This document shows positions 58,141 through 64,000 of a DNA stretch of 64,000 nt, piece after piece. Both the position numbers and the translations under genes were made by a program. Source of the stretch: Solea solea (lineage: Eukaryota > Chordata > Actinopteri > Pleuronectiformes > Soleidae); the NCBI RefSeq assembly GCF_958295425.1, contig NC_081147.1, forward strand, positions 4,237,290-4,301,289, in the 5' to 3' direction. Numbering within the stretch: the stretch's first letter is position 1; each line of letters starts with the position of its first letter. The notes below the pieces were generated by a model, which searched no databases, had not been told where the DNA came from, and was given only the letters and a program-made list of their open reading frames with translations.

Positions 58141-59635
58141 TAAAGCTCTCTCTCACTCTTATAAACTAACAACACACACAATTCACATGTGATACAATAC
58201 AGTTAAGAAAATCTGCTGAATTATTGCCCTCCAATGAAATAATTAGTGGTCGTTGTTTTATATCACTTGATTAAACAAAGATGGTAAGAGTTCAATATGT
58301 GTATTTCAGGTCACTTGATATTGCAGCTCCACCTACACAATGACTGATGAGACAGTGATGAAACATAGCCTGCGTTTCGGTATTTCATCTTTCAAGAAGC
58401 TCCAGCTCTGCTAAAAAGTGCACATGCTTTTTGTTGTTGTTGAGGTGAAACGATGTTTGTCTCCAGTCAAAGTACTTTATTTATTTTATGGATTTTTGCT
58501 TGAGTACAAACATATTTTGTTCAATTTCTGTCACAAAATACAGATTTTTAGAAATGTCCTTTTTAAATGTTGGAGATGAATGCATTTTTCCAGGATTTTT
58601 AAGTGCTAGATAAATGGAAAAGTGCCATTTGGGTTGTTCAAATAGAGAGTAGACAAATCAAAAAACAACTCAAAGTAGTGTTTTCATTGGGTTAGGGTTA
58701 GGGCCATTTCCAAACTTAAGAGTGCCCACTTTTAAATCCACTCAAACCTTAACTTGGGACTCTGATCAACACAGACCAGCATGAACATGAATATAATATT
58801 GTTTTCACATGAACATGGGGATAAAAAATGTATATCTTTCAACACAAGCATGTGGTTATTACAGCTGGGCTCTGTGTAATATTTAAAAGGTTTAGGTTCG
58901 TAAAGTGCTCACTCTCTCAATTATCCATTGACATGAATAACAATGTATGAATTAAAGTGTGCAAATGGTATGTATACACATATACACAGTGTATATATAC
59001 AGTGTATATATGTGTATATGTATATATTCAGGTGCAGCACAACACACATAACCACAACTGTGAGCATGAAATAGAGCAGAGTAAAAGCACAAGTGAGTTT
59101 GGCTCAACTGATTGTGTTTTCATTTAACTTACTGAATTAACCTGTCCTTGTATTTGAATGAGGGGGCGATTCATGACAAACAACTGCACACCAGGTGAAC
59201 ATAGAGTGTGTTGCAATTGTGTGTGAAAGTGGTGCAGGTTTGTGTTCATGCCACAGGAAAATAAAAATAAAAAACAACCCTCAAACTGATTAAAAATGAG
59301 CAATTAGCATTGTGGGAAGCAAAACAATAATTAAAGAGAATACGTCAGACACAAATAGTAATATAAATTGCTGCTGCTTGAGAGAATTAGACATCAAGCT
59401 AAATAAAGGGGAAAAAGTAATCATGCAAAGATAATAAGAACATTTCCAGGCTTTCATTTGTTCCACATTAGTCCCATTTTTAGATGTGATGTGTTTATTT
59501 AACTCTTTCAATACACAACGTTCTTAATAGCTGTGGACATAATGGAATTTGTTTGGACACTTTACTTTAATGATGTGAAAGATTTTCTGCTGTTTAGTTT
59601 GGTTAACAGCGCTACAAACTCTACACAAATAGGAT
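58141..59635. other. No gene recognised; short TTAGGG-like and TA/TG runs
   Basis: GGGTTAGGGTTAGGG (about 58688-58702) is two and a half telomere-like units, too short to be an interstitial telomere array. An imperfect TA/TG run lies at 58973-59029. Confidence 0.4.
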
Positions 59636-59639
59636 AAGG

Positions 59640-60500
59640 CCCTATCTGCATGGAAACAGAAGTTTTTTCTTTGTAATTTTTGCAAAGGTTTTCTGTAAAT
59701 GTGCCAAATGTCTTCATCCACACAAAAACCCCAAAATGTCTCTAAAACCTGTTGTACGAAAAAGTACATCACAATGTATAAAATCAAAGACAAAACAAAG
59801 AAAGCCAGGGCGACTAAGGCCACGTCCAGATGGAAATGGCACGAAACGTAAACAATTCTCAATTTTTAAGGGGTTCCAAAACCTCTATTATGTCCGACAG
59901 ATATCCGGGTACAAGACCATTTAAATATTTCTTAATTAAGAATCAGCCCTGGTCTGGACGGGGAGTTAGTAAATTTACACGTCATCAGCATAACAATGAA
60001 AATCAACCCCAAATGAGCACATTTTCCGACCCAAAGATGCCAGATACAGCATGAATAATAGAGGACCTAGGACGGAGCCCTGTGGAATACCGTGCCTAAC
60101 AGAACAAAACTCAGATAAAACACTGAGTTGGTTCTGATAGACAGGATTTTAACCATTTAAGCACCTGACCAGAGAAACCAAAATAGTTTTCAAGCCTATC
60201 TAACAGTATACAGTGGTCCACTGAAAGCTGCCCTAAGCAGAAGAGATGTTGAATCTGGATCTGGGGTCAATAACAAATCATTTACCACTTTGGTTAGTGC
60301 TGTCTCTGTAGAATGCTTAACACCGCAGTGGCTCAAATAGATTACTTAAACAAAGAACATTTAAAAGTGGGGTTGAGAAAACGCTAAATTTGAGACAGGT
60401 CAAATCTGGATGCAAACACCTTGGATAATTATTATTATGCAACAAATGATGCGTCCTCATCCACACAAATCCCCCAAAATGACTCTATTATTATTGGATA
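59640..60500. repeat. Decayed interspersed repeat region with a duplicated 30-base block
   Basis: A 30-base block at 59714-59743 recurs at about 60457-60486 with 3 differences (TCATCCACACAAA...CCCAAAATG). Between them, TCATCAGCATAACAATGAAA, GACCTAGGACGGAGCCCTGT and TGGAATACCG belong to a repeat sequence that I have seen widely in fish genomes. The 30-base block resembles the body of MITEs with GTCCACACGAAAAC-type ends, so a split or duplicated MITE may flank an older repeat. Boundaries are uncertain. Confidence 0.45.
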
Positions 60501-61835
60501 AATATTCACCAGGACCCTTTTTATCACCCATGCTGGTAAAGGGTTCAAAGAGCATGTGGTAATTTGCGCATCCTCAATCATCTTACTTAATGCAACCAAG
60601 GATTTGGGCTCAGACTCAGAAAAACAATAACCTACAACACTGGGCAAAGTGTTAGCCAAGAAACAGTATCAAATAAAAGTTTAAGATTCTTCTTATTTCT
60701 CACAATTAAGTTAGAAAATTAAGCAGCCTTGGCAGCAGACATCCTCGACTGGTATGAATTCATTCTAACATGCCATATTTGATAATACATTTCAAACTTT
60801 GTGCTACTGGCATTCATGTTTTGCACAGCTCTTTCTTAGTTGGATTTAATCATCATTTAGCAAAGGCATAGGGTTTTTATGAGGTCACTTCTGTATTTGC
60901 CGGGGCCACCACATACAGCAGATCCCAGAGCGCCCCATTGAAGTTCTCAGTTCTCAGAAGAAGCTTGACTAAAAACTGAAACGACCACATCCGGGAGTCC
61001 AAAGTTAAAATCACCTAAAGCTCTGGGACCAATATAGTGAGAAGACTTCATATTTAAGTCTCTAGGGGGAAAATGAGGGTACTGAGTGGGAAGAGGGAGA
61101 TGAGTCACAGGGAACTGAACAACTGAATTAACGAAGAGTGAGGTAGAAACACAGGGACTCAGGGGAACACAAGAGCTGCTGGTTTGCTGCTGCCTCATTT
61201 GGCAAGTTTGTGTGACTTGGGTAAGTCTGAACAAAGACTTACAAACACCAAAGTCATAAATAATACATTTGAACTTACTGATGGAGGCAACAGTGGATCA
61301 ACTCATGATGTAAACATTTTAGATTATCTCCTCTTCTTCCTGATTGCTCGCTGAAACTCTGCCACCCCACTCAGCCCGTGTTGGTGTAAAAACCTAGTTT
61401 GACACTCATTCGTGATCAAGAGGCCTCTTAGCTAATGCACACTTCAAACGGCCACTTGTCTGCCTCTGCATGTCAGTTCACTGAGTGTGTCAGTGTCCAG
61501 CTACTGCTCACTCACGTCCAGAAAAACCTCCAAACATTCAACTACTCTTTACGCGACTGTGACTGCTCATATTTACGCGCTTATATTATAAAGACGTTTA
61601 ACGATTGGAGTTTATTTATTCAAATAATGATGGATTTGAAGTGTAACACATTATTACAAAAAGTGAAACACTTTTACTAAGCTACAGTAAGACACATGAT
61701 ATTTAACATACTATTTAACATACAAACTGCCAAGATGAGGCTTGTGGAATGACAATAAAATGTTTATTTTATTTTATAGAACTAACTCATCAGTAAAAGT
61801 TTCATATAATAAGAATTAAAAATACAAAGTCAGTC
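60501..61835. other. No gene recognised
   Basis: Unique-looking sequence. The frames at 60947-61234 and 61435-61680 have no recognisable motif. Confidence 0.4.
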
Positions 61836-61839
61836 GCTC

Positions 61840-62335
61840 TTATTTTGAAAGGCCAGGTTGAAAGGAAGTGGTGCTGTATAAGATTGGCTGTTTGACTGTT
61901 GTGTATGAAGAAAAACATGTCCGGTAAGCTGGTAACTGGTTCGTGTTTCTATTGTTTAAAGTGGAAGAGCATATTTCGGGAGTTGTAAGTTTCGCATCTT
62001 GTAAAAATGTTTCCAAAAAAGTACAATCCCTTTCCGGCAGAGTCATGCAGTTTGCACTTCCAGGCCACCATACGATCCAGATTACAATCTCATCTGCAAA
62101 CATCCTTGTCCATGGAAACTCCTGACTGACCTCAACTGTTAAACTGTCCATCATCATTGCAAACAAGAAGCTGCTGAAAGCTGATCACTGATTCCATCCC
62201 ACCGTCACCTTGAACCATCACGTCACTCCTACGGCACCAACCTCACATACCTCTCTGCCACTCCCGACTTCCTCATACACCACAGCTCCTCTCTTTACGA
62301 ATGGTCATAAACTTTCTCTAGATCTACAAAGACAT
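61840..62335 (-). pseudogene. RTE-like LINE remnant, minus strand, copy 2
   Basis: On the minus strand, FAMMMDSLTVEVSQEFPW followed by MFADEIVIW matches the catalytic region of the same LINE family as 54840-55460. The FADD box is altered to FADE (62080-62100). Further 5' on the minus strand (about 62335-62170) the translation retains VYEEVGSGREVCE and VTVGWNQ blocks from the preceding fingers/palm part, but with stop codons and a frame change. The two copies differ by many changes and are independent old insertions. Confidence 0.75.
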
Positions 62336-62339
62336 AACG

Positions 62340-63660
62340 ATATCATGATAAAACAAATAGGAGACACCCCCACTGACAAATACTGATAAATAAGAGGAGA
62401 CTATCAAGGGACACTTGCAATAAGAGGTGAATACTAAATTCCCAGTGTGATCGACCACATTTCTAACCTCTTTATCCTTTTCTATAATTGCCCAGCAGTG
62501 TTTACAACATATTTCTTAATATAATAAGTCATTTTGCTCTAAACATGATAAACTGGTGCGTTTTGTTTGATCATTAATTGTTTTCTGCAGTGTTATCCAT
62601 TTCTCCCTCAAATAAAACAAAAACACTATGAGGAATTACACCAGTAAGGGTTTAGTTTGAATTAACTCCAAAGAAGTTTATGTGCACTCTGTTGCCTTTT
62701 AGGAAAACAGGGATTAAATCTGTCACCATTTAATTTGGTCCTTATTATATTTACACTGAAAAAGTAAGTTTCAGGGCCAAGAGTTTCTTCTGCAGGTGCA
62801 GAGACTTTCATCTCATTGTATTCACAGTGAGTTTAAGCTGCATAATCATTTACGCAGTTTATCTCTAATCCTCCAAACAGCCTTTTTTTAATGACTGCAT
62901 CTCAGTTTCTCTCATTTTTTTAACATTTCTGCTGTAGATTCTCACAGATTTTGGCATAATTACATTTTATCTCCAATGCACTTTTCCTTACAGCATTGGC
63001 TTTTTAACGTTGGATCTGTAGGGTCCACAGAATAATTAGCAATAAAGGATAAAATGATGTTTTATTTTATGTTTTTTAGAAGATTTCATTACTAAACCAG
63101 TAAAATGTGTAGCTATTATGACAGATGGTACAACAGTGACAAACCAGGGTTAATGCACAAGTAGTCTTACTGGAACTGTATCCGGATTTTACCAAAGCTG
63201 TGACAGCAGATATTTTTATGATGCCGAGAGAAAATGTACTCCAACATATCAGAAAAAAACTACAGCATTAGAGAAAACACTACAACATATTACACAACAG
63301 CCAACACTACAACATTATGCAAAACACTTATTATATATTTCATAATAGATCATAATAACGCCCAAAAATCTTTATTAAACAAAAGAAAAACAAAGAAGTG
63401 CACAAATCATTTCAGAAACACCTACGAGTTTTTGCATTTTCATCGGCACAGTTAGACAAAAAAAGGCTAAGACATTGTAAATATAAAGTCAAGTCTCTGA
63501 GGTCCCGAATGCCAAAACAAAACAGCATTTTGATAGACACACATTTTATAATTTTGTACTGTTGTTACCATAACTACTCTAGTGCAAGTCTTTTTACGAG
63601 AGTTTGATGCAATGCAATGACAAAGTAACAGCATAGCAGCTTTATTCATAATATTAGAAT
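62340..63660. other. No gene recognised; 62500-62880 enhancer-like
   Basis: The part 62500-62880 is repeat-free and could be conserved non-coding DNA. The frames at 63234-63607 are A-rich and have no known motif. Confidence 0.35.
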
Positions 63661-63667
63661 CGGGGAC

Positions 63668-63808
63668 TACAGAGCCCTGGAGGTGACATAGACAGAATAA
63701 TTTTATAAAGTGGTAATAAAGTGCTTTATAACTCGTACGCACGCTTTACTAAGTCGCATGTGCAAGTTATAAAAAAATGTCCATCTATGTCACCTCTAGG
63801 GCTCCGTA
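63668..63808. mobile_element. 141-bp MITE with 6-bp flanking duplication
   Basis: The left end TACAGAGCCCTGGAGGTGAC (63668-63687) and the right end, read on the minus strand, TACGGAGCCCTAGAGGTGAC (63808-63789) match at 18 of 20 positions, and the similarity continues through CATAGA. The same six bases, GGGGAC, lie directly outside both ends (63662-63667 and 63809-63814). The internal 70 bases are A/T-rich. No coding capacity. Superfamily not assigned. Confidence 0.75.
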
Positions 63809-63814
63809 GGGGAC

Positions 63815-64000
63815 ATTGGTCGTCTGTAGAGCATTTTTTATCAATACACTGGCCCTCATATCAATGTATGTATAACTTTATAAATGATTACTAATTTATA
63901 TCAATTCAATTTCACACCCCTCGTCGTAATATTTACATCCGTCCACACGTCCCTCCTCGCATCCACCACTTCTGCCATTTTTCCAGTGCAGTGAAATGTG
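63815..64000. other. No gene recognised (window edge)
   Basis: Short terminal stretch without recognisable features. Confidence 0.4.

Noticed and set aside
58688..58702. Interstitial telomere repeat (GGGTTAGGGTTAGGG).
   Set aside because: Only two and a half units; such short runs occur by chance and in GGTTAG-rich fish repeats.
1..64000. A CRISPR array, bacterial operon, prophage or toxin-antitoxin type system.
   Set aside because: No regularly spaced direct repeats, no compact adjacent ORFs with ribosome-binding sites. Everything recognised is of vertebrate nuclear type.

Overview
The window reads as vertebrate nuclear DNA, most likely from a teleost fish and probably a percomorph (inference). 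It is AT-rich, and its longest open frames are explained by chance, low-complexity sequence or transposon debris. It carries CA, CT and TA microsatellites, tRNA-derived SINEs with fish-type bodies and tails, fragments of several non-LTR retrotransposons, and many terminal-inverted-repeat DNA transposon relics of kinds typical of fish. No complete protein-coding gene, rRNA, functional tRNA gene, CRISPR array or bacterial-type operon was found. It is best described as a large intron or intergenic region.

Layout. 1-3.7 kb: a complete non-autonomous hAT-like element with its 8-bp target duplication (884-1740), a minus-strand retroelement ORF remnant (about 2235-2740), a near-perfect hairpin (3170-3278) and a SINE (3504-3640). 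3.7-15.6 kb: mostly unique-looking sequence with a second copy of that SINE (8326-8448), a degraded MITE near 11.7 kb and stretches that resemble conserved non-coding DNA. 15.6-27.9 kb: a possible exon near 15.65 kb, a degraded hAT transposase fragment (15896-16752), several dispersed repeats, a 1.1-kb element flanked by TTAA (23584-24689), a minus-strand SINE (24888-25165) and another inverted-repeat element (26722-27566). 27.9-38 kb: unique sequence, a frameshifted LINE 3' end (32500-33168), a 391-bp MITE (33739-34129), a possible microexon (34810-34843) and the long CT and TA microsatellites. 38-46 kb: unique sequence, SINEs, and the best gene-like signal, a minus-strand promoter plus 5' exon (45563-45900). 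46-64 kb: dispersed repeats, an RTE-like LINE remnant on the plus strand (49640-50420), two minus-strand remnants of a second RTE-like LINE family (54840-55460 and 61840-62335) and a 141-bp MITE with a 6-bp duplication at the right edge (63668-63808).

The genes do not form a pathway. The mobile elements are broken or non-autonomous: every reverse transcriptase and transposase piece seen is truncated, frameshifted or altered at key residues. If a host gene crosses the window, the signals to test first are the cAMP-response-element promoter and exon at 45.6-45.9 kb (minus strand) and the possible small exons at 34.81 kb and 40.83 kb (plus strand). I see no sign of a previously undescribed biological system. 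The most informative observations are these exon and promoter candidates, the 3.2-kb hairpin and the cleanly bounded MITEs.
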